A stretch of 64,000 nt of DNA from Roseiarcus sp036513315 (GCA_036513315.1 DATBZF010000052.1:12128-76127), one strand, 5' to 3'. Shown: positions 39,358 to 48,807, numbered from the stretch's first letter. The notes: generated by a model from the sequence alone, not told the origin. Program-made: numbers and translations.

Positions 39358-40743
39358 TCAGCCGACGGCGAACATCGTCATCACGCCCGCCGCCATATGT
39401 TCCGCTATCGCTGATTCGATCGGCCAATGGCCGGGATTGTCGGCGACGAAGGCGACATGGCTCGTCTTGCCCGGCGCAATCAGCACGTTGTCCCGCCAAT
39501 AGGGCTCCCATCCATCGTCCATCGCGTGAAGCAGGCGCATGGAATGGCCATAAAGACGAATGGCTTGAGTGACGGCGGTATTGTTGACGATTCCCAAGGT
39601 CACGGGCGCGCTGCGGGCGACCGCGAACAACGGTTTGACGGGCCAGTCGCGCAGCGTCGCGCCGTTGATTGAAAAGGGCGCGCCGCCGCCTCCGGCGATC
39701 GTCATATCAACGCGCTTGGCGCGCTGAAGGTCGATTTCCACCGGCAGCGACGGATTGGCGGGCAGACCCGTGAGAGGCGGGCGTTGCGCGAGGGGATCGC
39801 CGGTCGCCGCGAATGCGATCAGCGGGCGATCCGCTTCGCCGGGAATCGCGGCGGCGGCGCCGCCGAACAGGATGAAGCGCACAGGCGCTCCGTCGCGCGG
39901 CATGTCGAACATCATATCGAACCTCGCCTGCGGCCCCATCGGAAAGACATTGTGCAAAGGCTGGAAGGGTTCGGCGGGCTGACCGTCCAGCGCGATGATC
40001 AGCGGTTTGACCCCCTCGACGCCGATCGCCATCATCCGCGCATTGGCGGCGTTCACGAGGCGCAACCGCACGCGCGCGCCGGGCGAGGCGTTGAGCGAGA
40101 GTGGCGCTGGGCCATTGTTGGCGGCGATCGCCCCGCCGAGATGGCCGGCGCCCCGCGCCGCCGCGGGCCCGGAAAAATCGTCGCGGACCTGGCCTTTGTC
40201 GTCAAGGCTCCAATCAGTCAGGGCGACGACCGCTTCGAGATCGCATTGCGGCGGCGAGGCTTCCTCGACCACGATCGGCCCGTAAAGTCCGCGACCGATC
40301 TGGCCAGGCGTCGCCACGCCGACATGCGGCCGATAGAGATTGAAGCCAGAATCGGGCGGCGTGAATCGATAATCGAAACTGCCGCCGGGCGGCGCCGGCG
40401 CTTGCGTCAGGCCGCCTATTCCGGCCATCGAATTGGCGATCCGCAGGCCCGGCCAGCAGAGGGTGGTTGGCTCCGACAGTCTGTTGGTCAGCCTGATCTT
40501 CAGCTCCTCGCCCTTGCGAAGCCGCAACAAAGGTCCCGGCGTCGCGCCTTCATAGCCGAGTGCGGCGGTCGCCGGGGCAGGGAGCGGGGCGATGCGCGCC
40601 TCGACCTGCGCCGCGTCGAATAATCGGAAACCGTCGGTGGCGAGCCGCGTCGGGACGGGCTGCGCCGATAGGCCGCCGCCAAACGCAGCCCAAAGCGTGG
40701 CCGAGACGCCGGCGCGCAAGATCAAACGCCGGTCCGGGTTCAT
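39358..40743 (-). CDS. Multicopper-oxidase-fold protein lacking copper ligands, Tat-exported
   Basis: A 461-residue three-cupredoxin-domain protein. A Tat-type leader (NPDRRLILRAG, then a hydrophobic stretch ending LSAQPV) indicates folded export. Comparison with canonical multicopper oxidases shows the copper sites gone: HWHG becomes CWPG (96-99), the HSH site becomes LYRPH (136-140), HPxHxHG becomes YGHSMRLL, and HCHxxEHMAAGM becomes ESAIAEHMAAGV near the C-terminus. The fold core (GATPGPLLRLRKGEELKIRL) is well kept. Copper-free relatives such as SufI/FtsP exist, so a structural rather than oxidase role is likely. ATG at 40743 is the preferred start. Confidence 0.85.
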   Translation of the reverse strand: MNPDRRLILRAGVSATLWAAFGGGLSAQPVPTRLATDGFRLFDAAQVEARIAPLPAPATAALGYEGATPGPLLRLRKGEELKIRLTNRLSEPTTLCWPGLRIANSMAGIGGLTQAPAPPGGSFDYRFTPPDSGFNLYRPHVGVATPGQIGRGLYGPIVVEEASPPQCDLEAVVALTDWSLDDKGQVRDDFSGPAAARGAGHLGGAIAANNGPAPLSLNASPGARVRLRLVNAANARMMAIGVEGVKPLIIALDGQPAEPFQPLHNVFPMGPQARFDMMFDMPRDGAPVRFILFGGAAAAIPGEADRPLIAFAATGDPLAQRPPLTGLPANPSLPVEIDLQRAKRVDMTIAGGGGAPFSINGATLRDWPVKPLFAVARSAPVTLGIVNNTAVTQAIRLYGHSMRLLHAMDDGWEPYWRDNVLIAPGKTSHVAFVADNPGHWPIESAIAEHMAAGVMTMFAVG

Positions 40744-40919
40744 CGCCCACTTTTCCGCCGCCGCGCGCCGCGGCGGCCGAGGCCTTGTTCCAATTTGATC
40801 CATCCGGCGCGGCGCGGCCCTTGCGTCATGTCGCGGTCCCGCCGCCGGCTGGGATTTGGTTTCTCACTTCGGGTCGATGGCTTTTGGCGTCGGGGAAGTC
40901 AGGCGAGGGAGACGCATTC

Positions 40920-41090
40920 GTGAACAAAATCGTCGCTTTCGCGTGCTTGGCCATGGCTACGGCCGTGGCGGTTGGCGCCGAGTTCGCGCCTTGGCGTTCT
41001 CTCATGATCCAGGGCCACGAACCGACGGCGGCGATTCTGACCGCTGGCGGATTGTTCACCGTCGCGATCGCCGTTCTAATCCGGGACTAG
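40920..41090 (+). CDS. Small two-span membrane protein, hypothetical
   Basis: A 56-residue frame from a GTG with GAGGGAG about nine bases upstream. It has two hydrophobic segments (IVAFACLAMATAVAVGAEF and AAILTAGGLFTVAIAVLI) joined by PWRSLMIQGHE. No family is recognised. It is short, so it could be chance, but the ribosome site and clean two-span pattern support it. Confidence 0.5.
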   Translation: MNKIVAFACLAMATAVAVGAEFAPWRSLMIQGHEPTAAILTAGGLFTVAIAVLIRD

Positions 41091-41207
41091 CCGGTTTTCG
41101 CTACAAATCCAAGACGGGCGGCCCTCGTTTTTTTCTGGCGCGGCCGGCCTAAGATGCTATAGACGGCGCCCAAAGCGGCGGGTTCTGCCCACGCGAGGCG
41201 CCTTGAT

Positions 41208-41292
41208 GCGGGCGTGGCGGAATTGGTAGACGCGCCGGATTTAGGTTCCGGTGACGAAAGTCGTGGGGGTTCGAGTCCCTCCGCCCGCACCA
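41208..41292 (+). tRNA. tRNA-Leu (UAG)
   Basis: An 85-nt class II tRNA with CCA encoded. The acceptor GCGGGCG pairs with CGCCCGC; the D arm contains GGTAGACGCG, the anticodon loop TTTAGGT gives anticodon TAG (reads CUA and other CUN codons), the variable arm is long (GTGACGAAAGTCGT), and the T arm is GGGTTCGAGTCCC. A -10-like TATAGA lies at 41158-41163. Confidence 0.97.
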
Positions 41293-41403
41293 TAATCGAT
41301 GCGCGGCTGTCGGCGCGCATCGTCGCCGATTGGGTCATTTCGGTTTCGGCGGCCCGGAGTGCGGGAAGCCGCGGTTTTTGGTTTTTTACAGGACGGGTTT
41401 GAC

Positions 41404-42765
41404 ATGCAAGTGACCGAGACGCTTTCGCAAGGGCTGAAGCGCGAATACAGCATCGTTCTGTCGGCGACCGACCTTGCGGCGCGTCTTGACGGCCAGCTCG
41501 CAGACATCAAGAACAAGGTCAAGATCAACGGTTTCCGCCCCGGCAAGGTGCCCGTTGCGCATCTGAAGCGCGTCTATGGCCGCTCCGTGATGGCCGATGT
41601 CGTCCAGGAGGCGATTACGGAAGCCAACAAACAGATCATCGACGACAATGGCCTGCGGCTCGCACAGGAGCCGAAAGTGGAATTGCCGACCGATCAGGCG
41701 TCCATCGAAGCGGCTCTCGAAGCGCGCGGCGACCTCAATTTTAAAGTGGCGCTCGAAGTGCTGCCGAAGTTCGAAGTCGGCGCCTTCGACGATGTCTCTC
41801 TGGAGCGTCCGGTCGCCGAGGTCGAGGACGCGGATGTTGATCGGGCGCTGAACCGCCTCGCCGACAATCGGCGCACGTTCGCCGACAAGGCGGAAGGCGC
41901 CAAGGCCGAAAATGGCGATCGCGTCACCGTCGACTTTGTCGGCAAGATCGCAGGGGAATTGTTCGAAGGGGGGACCAGCGAGAATATAGAAGTGATTCTC
42001 GGCTCCAACACCTTCATTCCGGGTTTCGAAGAACAACTCCTTGGCGTCGTCGCCGGCGAGAAGCGAAATGTCGAGGCGACTTTCCCAGAGGCCTATGTCA
42101 ATCGAGCCCTTGCCGGACAGAAGGCGGAGTTCGACGTGACGGTCAAATCGATCGCCGCCCCTGAGGCTTTCACGATCGACGACGAATTCGCCAAGAGCCT
42201 CAATTTCGAAAGCCTGGATAAGCTCAAGGAGATGATCCGCGACAACCTTAATGGAGAATATTCAAGGGCTTCTCGCGAAAAGCTGAAGCGTCAGTTGCTG
42301 GATAGCCTGGACAATCGCTATTCGTTCGAACTGCCCGAAGGGCTCGTCGCGCAGGAATTCGACTCGATCTGGCGTCAGGTCGAGCAGGAGCAGAAGGCGT
42401 CCGGGCGCGGCTTTGCCGATGAGAACACGACCGAAGAAGCGGCGCGCGCGGACTATCGCCGCATCGCGGAGCGTCGTGTGAGGTTAGGATTGCTGTTGGC
42501 CGAAGTGGGCTCCAGGGCGGAGGTCAAGGTCACCGATGAGGAGGTCACCAACGCCCTGATCGCCCGGGCTCGCGCCTATCCCGGCCAGGAAAAGCAGATC
42601 TGGGAATATTATCGCAAGAATGCACAGGCGCTGGCGGAATTGCGGGCGCCGATCTACGAGGAAAAGGTCGTCGACCATATTCTGGCTCTGGCTAAAGTGG
42701 CCGAGCGCAAGGTGACGCCCGAGGAATTGCTGAAGCCGGATGAAGAGGCGCTGCCGGCCAAGTGA
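41404..42765 (+). CDS. tig: Trigger factor, ribosome-bound chaperone and PPIase
   Basis: A 453-residue trigger factor. The N-terminal ribosome-binding domain contains VKINGFRPGKVPVAHLKRVYG, with the GFRxGKxP signature. The FKBP-type PPIase domain (about 160-245) includes GDRVTVDFVGKIAGELFEGG and IPGFEEQLLG; the C-terminal chaperone arms follow. It binds nascent chains at the ribosome exit. The ATG at 41404 matches the family N-terminus. It follows a tRNA-Leu and precedes clpP-clpX-lon, a conserved alphaproteobacterial order. Confidence 0.97.
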   Translation: MQVTETLSQGLKREYSIVLSATDLAARLDGQLADIKNKVKINGFRPGKVPVAHLKRVYGRSVMADVVQEAITEANKQIIDDNGLRLAQEPKVELPTDQASIEAALEARGDLNFKVALEVLPKFEVGAFDDVSLERPVAEVEDADVDRALNRLADNRRTFADKAEGAKAENGDRVTVDFVGKIAGELFEGGTSENIEVILGSNTFIPGFEEQLLGVVAGEKRNVEATFPEAYVNRALAGQKAEFDVTVKSIAAPEAFTIDDEFAKSLNFESLDKLKEMIRDNLNGEYSRASREKLKRQLLDSLDNRYSFELPEGLVAQEFDSIWRQVEQEQKASGRGFADENTTEEAARADYRRIAERRVRLGLLLAEVGSRAEVKVTDEEVTNALIARARAYPGQEKQIWEYYRKNAQALAELRAPIYEEKVVDHILALAKVAERKVTPEELLKPDEEALPAK

Positions 42766-42947
42766 TCGGCCCGATCGTTTTTGCGTCCGGCTGGCGGCGG
42801 GAGATCGCGCCGCGTGGCGTTTTCTCATCACGCTCCGATGGGGCGCCTCGGGCCGAAAGCGCTCGCCGCCTTTGCCCTTTAACTCGCACCGCCGCGCCAC
42901 TATGTTGCGTGCGGCAGCCAGCCTGATTCCCCCTGAAAGCGAGACCC

Positions 42948-43583
42948 ATGCGCGACCTGGTCGATTATTATACCAACAATCTGGTGCCGATCGTCATCGA
43001 GCAATCGGCTCGCGGCGAGCGGTCGTTCGACATTTTCTCGCGTCTGTTGCGCGAACGGATCATTTTCATGGTGGGACCCGTCGACGATGGTTCCGCGTCG
43101 CTTGTCGTCGCGCAATTGCTGTTTCTTGAGGCCGACAATCCCAAAAAGGAAATCGCGCTCTACATCAATTCGCCAGGCGGCGTCGTCACGTCGGGTCTGT
43201 CGATCTATGACACGATGCAGTTCATCCGGCCCAAAGTCTCGACGATGTGCATCGGCCAGGCGGCGTCGATGGGATCGCTATTGCTTTGCGCGGGGGAAGC
43301 GGGCATGCGTTACGCCCTGCCTAATGCTCGCATCATGGTCCATCAGCCGTCTGGCGGCTTCCAGGGACAGGCGTCCGACATCCAGCGCCACGCCGAGGAC
43401 ATCCTCAAAATCAAGCGCCGGCTGAATGAAATCTATGTCCAGCACACCGGGCGCGACTACGACACGATCGACAAGACCCTTGATCGCGATCATTTCATGT
43501 CCGCCGAAGAGGCGAAATCCTTTGGCATCGTCGACCAGGTTGTGACTAAGCGATCCGACGAGGCGGAGGAGACGAAGAGCTGA
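42948..43583 (+). CDS. clpP: ATP-dependent Clp protease proteolytic subunit
   Basis: A 211-residue serine peptidase. The nucleophile Ser107 is in GQAASMGSLLL, the His132 in RIMVHQPSGG, and the Asp of the triad near 181 (TLDRDHFMS). It assembles into a tetradecameric chamber fed by ClpX or ClpA. Tig, clpP and clpX are in the usual order, with 182 bp before clpP. No second clpP copy is in the window. Confidence 0.97.
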   Translation: MRDLVDYYTNNLVPIVIEQSARGERSFDIFSRLLRERIIFMVGPVDDGSASLVVAQLLFLEADNPKKEIALYINSPGGVVTSGLSIYDTMQFIRPKVSTMCIGQAASMGSLLLCAGEAGMRYALPNARIMVHQPSGGFQGQASDIQRHAEDILKIKRRLNEIYVQHTGRDYDTIDKTLDRDHFMSAEEAKSFGIVDQVVTKRSDEAEETKS

Positions 43584-43915
43584 GTTTTATTAGTAAGTTG
43601 CGTTGTGTATTTGATGTATGGCATTGTGTGATCCGGCGGCGTCGCGCCTATCGTTTGCGGCTTGGTCGGGTCTCTCTTTGAAGGACGATGCGGCCTTGCT
43701 GCGTCGCAGCACTTGATTTGCCTGTGCTTATCGTGGTTGCATCCCTGCTTGACCCTGTTTCTAGGCAGGGCGCCACATCGAGCACAGCCAGACCGCGTCG
43801 CAGAAGACGCGGGGCTTAGCGGTTGGAAATCGATCGCTACGCTTTGTTAGGATGCTGCATTTAAATTGTCACGTTGGGCGTCCGCTAGGACTTCAGCGGC
43901 GGTATGGAGAAGAAA
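43584..43915. other. clpP-clpX intergenic region, promoter not identified
   Basis: A 332-bp gap. It should carry the clpX promoter. TTGACC at 43749-43754 resembles a -35 but has no good -10 at the right distance, and no heat-shock-type pair is visible. The only longer open frame (43662-43850) has no ribosome site and is not protein-like. I see no other structure. Confidence 0.5.
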
Positions 43916-45169
43916 ATGGCCAAAGCCGAAGGCGACGCCAAGAACACGCTCTATTGCTCGTTTTGCGGCAAGAGCCAGCATGAAGTGCGCAAACTGATCG
44001 CCGGACCGACGGTGTTCATTTGCGACGAATGCGTCGAACTGTGCATGGACATCATCCGTGAGGAGAGCAAGACCTCGCTCGTCAAGAGCAAGGACGGCAT
44101 CCCGACGCCGCGTGAGATTTGCAAGGTGCTGGACGATTACGTCATCGGCCAGCCACAGGCCAAACGAGTGCTTTCGGTCGCAGTCCACAATCATTACAAG
44201 CGGCTCAACCACGCCACCAAACATAGCGATGTCGAGCTCGCCAAGTCGAACATTCTATTGATCGGGCCGACCGGTTCCGGCAAGACGCTGCTCGCCCAGA
44301 CGCTGGCGCGCATTCTCGATGTGCCCTTCACCATGGCCGATGCGACGACGCTGACAGAAGCGGGCTATGTCGGCGAGGACGTTGAGAATATCATCCTCAA
44401 ACTGCTGCAGGCGTCTGACTATAATGTCGAGCGCGCGCAGCGTGGCATCGTCTATATCGACGAAATCGACAAGATCAGCCGGAAGTCGGACAATCCCTCG
44501 ATCACCCGCGACGTATCGGGCGAGGGCGTCCAGCAGGCGCTGTTGAAAATCATGGAAGGCACGGTCGCCAGCGTTCCGCCGCAGGGTGGGCGCAAGCATC
44601 CCCAGCAGGAGTTCCTGCAGGTCGACACGACCAATATCCTGTTCATCTGCGGCGGCGCCTTCGCGGGCCTCGAACGCATCATTTCGGCGCGCGGCAAGGG
44701 CACGTCGATCGGTTTCAGCGCCAAGGTGCAATCGCCCGACGACCGGCGCACGGGCGAGGTCTTTCGCCATGTCGAGCCGGAAGACCTGCTCAAGTTCGGT
44801 CTGATTCCCGAATTCGTCGGTCGCCTGCCGGTGATCGCGACGCTCGAGGATCTGGATGAAGAGGCGTTGAAGAAGATTCTCACCGAGCCGAAGAATGCGC
44901 TCGTCAAACAATATCAGCGCCTGTTCGAAATGGAGAACACCGACCTGACGTTCCAGGACGAAGCGTTGAACGTCGTCGCCAAAAAGGCGATCGAACGGCG
45001 CACTGGCGCCCGCGGCCTGCGCTCGATCATGGAGGGCATCTTGCTCGACACGATGTTCGATCTGCCCGGCCTCGACAGCGTCGAGCAGGTGGTGATCGGG
45101 CCGGAAGTGGTCGACGGCAAGGCGCGCCCGCTCTACATCTATTCCGAACGCGCCGAAAAAGCCGGCTAG
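43916..45169 (+). CDS. clpX: Clp protease ATPase subunit
   Basis: A 417-residue AAA+ unfoldase. The zinc-binding domain has C14, C17, C36 and C39 in LYCSFCGKS and FICDECVELC. Walker A is LIGPTGSGKTLLAQ, Walker B IVYIDEIDKI, and the ClpP-binding loop and RKH-type pore residues follow (FGLIPEFVGRLPV after the second region). It selects substrates and threads them into ClpP. The start is taken at 43916 because GGAGAAG at 43906 acts as its ribosome site; an ATG at 43904 is the alternative. Confidence 0.97.
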   Translation: MAKAEGDAKNTLYCSFCGKSQHEVRKLIAGPTVFICDECVELCMDIIREESKTSLVKSKDGIPTPREICKVLDDYVIGQPQAKRVLSVAVHNHYKRLNHATKHSDVELAKSNILLIGPTGSGKTLLAQTLARILDVPFTMADATTLTEAGYVGEDVENIILKLLQASDYNVERAQRGIVYIDEIDKISRKSDNPSITRDVSGEGVQQALLKIMEGTVASVPPQGGRKHPQQEFLQVDTTNILFICGGAFAGLERIISARGKGTSIGFSAKVQSPDDRRTGEVFRHVEPEDLLKFGLIPEFVGRLPVIATLEDLDEEALKKILTEPKNALVKQYQRLFEMENTDLTFQDEALNVVAKKAIERRTGARGLRSIMEGILLDTMFDLPGLDSVEQVVIGPEVVDGKARPLYIYSERAEKAG

Positions 45170-45210
45170 CCCGGCGATTTGTCCCGTCGGCGATGGCGCA
45201 CCCTCTCAAC

Positions 45211-45252
45211 AATGCGACGCGGCCTCTCCACAGAGCCGGCGTCGCATTTGCT
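45211..45252 (+). terminator. Hairpin downstream of clpX
   Basis: AATGCGACGC (45211-45220) and its exact complement (45239-45248) form a 10-bp stem, extended inside by GGC/TCT pairing around CCAC. TTTGCTTT follows. It lies 41 bp after the clpX stop and probably ends that transcript, separating it from lon. Confidence 0.6.
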
Positions 45253-45317
45253 TTAAGAAAATGTCACGACGGGGCGGCGACCCCCCAACTTCGATGAGGA
45301 CAGCGCCTCGCCGGGTC

Positions 45318-45346
45318 CTTGAAACGCTGGCGGACCGCCGCCATCT
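45318..45346 (+). promoter_or_regulatory. Candidate sigma-32 (RpoH) heat-shock promoter for lon
   Basis: CTTGAAA (45318-45324), 14 bp, CGCCATCT (45339-45346) matches the E. coli sigma-32 consensus CTTGAAA-N13-15-CCCCATNT at seven of seven and seven of eight positions. It is 206 bp before the lon ATG. Lon is a classical RpoH regulon member. The long untranslated leader is the only odd point. Confidence 0.65.
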
Positions 45347-45551
45347 TTGTGAGGATCGTTTAGGCGTAACTATTCACGTTGATTCGATTAAGCGCCAAGT
45401 CGCGTGGGCCTGACCGCTGAATGCGGGAGGGGGCGCGAGCGACGGCTGAGCCCAAGGCCTTTGTAAGGGTTGGAATCAGCCGGTTCATTGACGCTTCAAG
45501 CCCGAGATGGCGTTTCGCCCATGCCCGGGTCGTCACGAAACAGGAACTTCC

Positions 45552-47972
45552 ATGACAAGCAATCGCAAGCCCATCGCGCCCGGCTCCGTCGACGTCTACC
45601 CGGTCCTACCGCTCCGCGATATCGTTGTTTTCCCGCATATGATCGTGCCCCTCTTCGTCGGCCGCGAGAAGTCGATCCGCGCCCTTGAAGAGGTGATGAA
45701 GGCGGACAAGCCGATCCTGCTCGCCACCCAGATGAACGCGGCGGACGACGATCCCGCGACCGACGCCATCTTCACCACCGGCACCCTCGCCACAGTCCTG
45801 CAATTGCTCAAACTGCCCGACGGCACCGTCAAAGTGCTGGTCGAGGGCGCTTCACGGGCCCATGTCAGAGAATATCTGCCGACCGATGGTTATTTTGAGG
45901 CCCGCGCCGAAGCGATCGGCGACGAAGCGCTCGACAAGGTCGAAGCGGAGGCGTTGTCGCGCTCCGTCGTCTCGGAATTCGAGAGCTACGTCAAACTGAA
46001 CAAGAAAATTTCGCCCGAAGTCGTCGCGGCGGTCGGCCAGATCACGGATTACGGCAAGCTCGCCGATACGATCGCGTCGCATCTGGCGGTCAAGCTTGCT
46101 GACAAGCAGGCCATACTCGAGATCAATTCCGTCGCCAAGCGCTTCGAAAAATGTCTGGCTTTGATGGAAAGCGAAATCTCGGTGTTGCAGGTCGAGAAGC
46201 GGATCCGCACGCGCGTCAAGCGCCAGATGGAGAAAACGCAGCGCGAATATTACCTCAACGAGCAGATGAAGGCGATCCAAAAGGAGCTCGGCGACGAGGA
46301 CGGCAAGGACGAAATGTCCGAGCTGGAGGCGCGCATCAAGAAAACCAAACTCTCGAAGGAGGCGCGCGACAAGGCCACTGGCGAACTCAAGAAGCTGCGC
46401 CAGATGTCGCCGATGTCGGCCGAGGCGACGGTCGTGCGCAATTATCTCGACTGGCTGTTGTCGATTCCGTGGCAGAAGCGCACCAAGGTCAAGAAGGATC
46501 TTGGCGCCGCCCAAACGATCCTCGACGCCGATCATTTCGGCCTCGACAAGGTCAAGGAGCGCATCGTCGAATATCTCGCGGTGCAGCAGCGCGCCAACAA
46601 GCTGACAGGGCCGATTCTCTGCCTTGTCGGGCCTCCCGGCGTGGGCAAAACCTCGCTCGGCAAGTCCATCGCCAAGGCGACGGGGCGCGAATTCGTGCGC
46701 ATGTCGCTTGGCGGCGTGCGCGACGAAGCGGAGATACGCGGTCATCGGCGCACCTATATCGGCTCGATGCCCGGCAAGGTCATCCAATCGATGCGCAAGG
46801 CCAAGTCGTCAAATCCGCTGTTCCTACTCGACGAGATCGACAAGATGGGTATGGATTTCCGCGGCGACCCGTCTTCGGCTTTGCTCGAAGTGCTGGACCC
46901 TGAGCAGAACTCGACGTTCAACGACCATTACCTTGAGGTCGACTACGACCTTTCGCATGTGATGTTCGTCACCACCGCCAATACGCTGAACATCCCGCCG
47001 GCCCTGATGGACCGAATGGAGATCATCCGGATTGCCGGTTACACCGAAGACGAAAAGGTCGAGATTGCCAAGAAGCATCTCCTTCCCAACGCGACGGCCA
47101 AGCATGGGCTCGACGCCAAGGAATGGGTGGTCGAGGATAGTGCGCTTCTGGAGCTGGTGCGCCGCTACACCAGAGAAGCCGGCGTGCGCAATCTCGAGCG
47201 CGAGATTTCCAATCTTGCGCGTAAGGCGGTCAAGGAGCTGTTGACCACCAAGAAGAAGAAGATCGTCGTCACCGGCGCCAATGTCTCCGAATTCCTCGGC
47301 GTGCCGAAATATCGTTACGGCGAGATCGAAACCGACGATCAGGTCGGCCTGGTGACGGGCCTTGCCTGGACGGAAGTCGGCGGCGAGTTGCTGACGATCG
47401 AAGGCGTGATGATGCCCGGCAAGGGCCGCATGACGGTGACCGGCAATCTGAAGGACGTGATGAAAGAGTCGATTTCGGCGGCCGCTTCCTACGTGCGCTC
47501 GCGCTCGGTGGATTTCGGCATCGAACCGCCTTTGTTCGATCGTCGCGACATCCACGTCCATGTTCCCGAGGGCGCGACCCCCAAGGACGGGCCATCGGCG
47601 GGCGTGGGCATGGCGACGGTCATCGTCTCGATGCTGACGGGCATACCGGTGCGTCACGACATCGCCATGACCGGCGAAGTGACGTTGCGCGGCCGCGTCC
47701 TGCCGATCGGCGGCCTCAAGGAGAAGCTGCTCGCCGCCCTGCGCGGCGGCATCAAGAAGGTGCTGATCCCTGAGGATAACGCCAAGGATCTCACCGAGAT
47801 TCCTGATTCCGTGAAGAACGGGCTCGAAATCGTGCCGGTCTCGCGGATGGAGGAAGTGCTCCAGCACGCTCTGGTGCGCCAGCCTCGCCCGATCGTTTGG
47901 GAGGAGGACCTGAAAGCGGTGACGAAGGGGCGTGCAAATGACGAGGATGCGGCGGGAGTCGTCGCGCACTGA
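45552..47972 (+). CDS. lon: ATP-dependent Lon protease (LonA)
   Basis: An 806-residue LonA. The N-terminal substrate domain starts VYPVLPLRDIVVFPHMIVPL. Walker A is GPPGVGKTSLGKS, Walker B PLFLLDEIDKMG; the protease domain has the catalytic Ser in KDGPSAGVGMA (about residue 682) and the Lys in IGGLKEKLLAA (about 725). It degrades misfolded and regulatory proteins. The ATG at 45552 is used, with AGGAA upstream; an upstream frame from 45507 lacks homology. A heat-shock promoter lies upstream and a strong terminator downstream. Confidence 0.98.
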   Translation: MTSNRKPIAPGSVDVYPVLPLRDIVVFPHMIVPLFVGREKSIRALEEVMKADKPILLATQMNAADDDPATDAIFTTGTLATVLQLLKLPDGTVKVLVEGASRAHVREYLPTDGYFEARAEAIGDEALDKVEAEALSRSVVSEFESYVKLNKKISPEVVAAVGQITDYGKLADTIASHLAVKLADKQAILEINSVAKRFEKCLALMESEISVLQVEKRIRTRVKRQMEKTQREYYLNEQMKAIQKELGDEDGKDEMSELEARIKKTKLSKEARDKATGELKKLRQMSPMSAEATVVRNYLDWLLSIPWQKRTKVKKDLGAAQTILDADHFGLDKVKERIVEYLAVQQRANKLTGPILCLVGPPGVGKTSLGKSIAKATGREFVRMSLGGVRDEAEIRGHRRTYIGSMPGKVIQSMRKAKSSNPLFLLDEIDKMGMDFRGDPSSALLEVLDPEQNSTFNDHYLEVDYDLSHVMFVTTANTLNIPPALMDRMEIIRIAGYTEDEKVEIAKKHLLPNATAKHGLDAKEWVVEDSALLELVRRYTREAGVRNLEREISNLARKAVKELLTTKKKKIVVTGANVSEFLGVPKYRYGEIETDDQVGLVTGLAWTEVGGELLTIEGVMMPGKGRMTVTGNLKDVMKESISAAASYVRSRSVDFGIEPPLFDRRDIHVHVPEGATPKDGPSAGVGMATVIVSMLTGIPVRHDIAMTGEVTLRGRVLPIGGLKEKLLAALRGGIKKVLIPEDNAKDLTEIPDSVKNGLEIVPVSRMEEVLQHALVRQPRPIVWEEDLKAVTKGRANDEDAAGVVAH

Positions 47973-48012
47973 GCCGACGCTGTCGCCTCGTTCAGGCTGA
48001 ACTTGTCGGCGA

Positions 48013-48047
48013 AGGGCCGCAAACCTTAAGGGTTTGCGGCCCTTTTT
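48013..48047 (+). terminator. Rho-independent terminator after lon
   Basis: AGGGCCGCAAACC (48013-48025), TTAA(G), and its exact complement (48031-48043) form a 13-bp GC-rich stem directly followed by TTTTT. It is 41 bp after the lon stop codon. Confidence 0.92.
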
Positions 48048-48251
48048 GCATCTCCGCGGTGCAAAACGCGCAGAAAACATATCTTTTTCGGAGAGTCTCG
48101 TCCTCAATCCCTTGCGTTTGCGCGAGATTTTGCGGAGCTATGGAGCGTACTCGGGCGTCGATTCGCGCAGCCCCGCTTCACGGGCGGCCAAAACGGCGAG
48201 AGGAACGCGTCAGGCGTCGCGCATCACGTCAGGTCAAACAGGAGAGGCCAA

Positions 48252-48545
48252 ATGAATAAGCTTGAACTCGTCGAACACGTCGCGAAAGAGGCTGAATTGT
48301 CCAAGGCCAGCGCGGCAGCCGCCCTGGACGCCATTCTGGACGGCATCGGCAAGTCGCTGAAGAAAGGCGATGAAGTGCGCCTGGTGGGATTTGGCACATT
48401 TTCGGTTCGTGAACGCGCTGCGGGCAAGGGGCGTAATCCCGCCACCGGCAAGGAAATCAAGATCCCTGCTTCAAAGAATGCGCGTTTCAAAGCTGGCGCG
48501 GCGCTCAAGGCGAGCCTCAACAAGGCCAAGGCGGCGAAGAAATAA
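48252..48545 (+). CDS. hupB: DNA-binding protein HU
   Basis: A 97-residue HU/IHF-family protein. The N-terminal helices open NKLELVEHVAKEAELSKA, the DNA-bending arm contains GFGTFSVRERAAGKGRNPAT with the intercalating Pro of RNPATG, and the tail is Lys-rich (KASLNKAKAAKK). It compacts and bends DNA in the nucleoid. GGAGAGG precedes the ATG. Following lon is its usual place in alphaproteobacteria. Confidence 0.97.
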   Translation: MNKLELVEHVAKEAELSKASAAAALDAILDGIGKSLKKGDEVRLVGFGTFSVRERAAGKGRNPATGKEIKIPASKNARFKAGAALKASLNKAKAAKK

Positions 48546-48604
48546 AACGCCAATGAATTGACAGCCGACCGCGGCCGACCGCCGGGGTGTTTTAAGGTGA
48601 AATC

Positions 48605-48632
48605 GGGCGGCCCTGACGGCCGCCCTCTTTTT
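48605..48632 (+). terminator. Rho-independent terminator after hupB
   Basis: GGGCGGCC (48605-48612), CTGAC, GGCCGCCC (48618-48625) followed by TCTTTTT. It is 60 bp after the hupB stop and before the tRNA-Val promoter. Confidence 0.9.
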
Positions 48633-48714
48633 GCCGAGACATCCAGCGATATTGCTTGCGCCCCGCTCGCGCCTGTATAGGCTCTCGCGTCGCGGGGAAC
48701 ATATTTTGCGCCCC

Positions 48715-48790
48715 GGGCGGTTAGCTCAGTTGGTAGAGCATCTCGTTTACACCGAGAGGGTCGGCGGTTCGAGCCCGTCACCGCCCACCA
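48715..48790 (+). tRNA. tRNA-Val (UAC)
   Basis: A 76-nt tRNA with encoded CCA. The acceptor GGGCGGT pairs with ACCGCCC; the anticodon loop TTTACAC gives anticodon TAC; the T arm is GGCGGTTCGAGCCCGTC. A -10-like TATAGG at 48677-48682 with TTGCTT 18 bp upstream may drive it. Confidence 0.97.
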
Positions 48791-48807
48791 TTTGGAAGTG
48801 TGAACGC

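Noticed and set aside
43662..43850. 62-codon frame between clpP and clpX
   Set aside because: No ribosome site, Cys/His-rich random composition, and no similarity to a known small protein.
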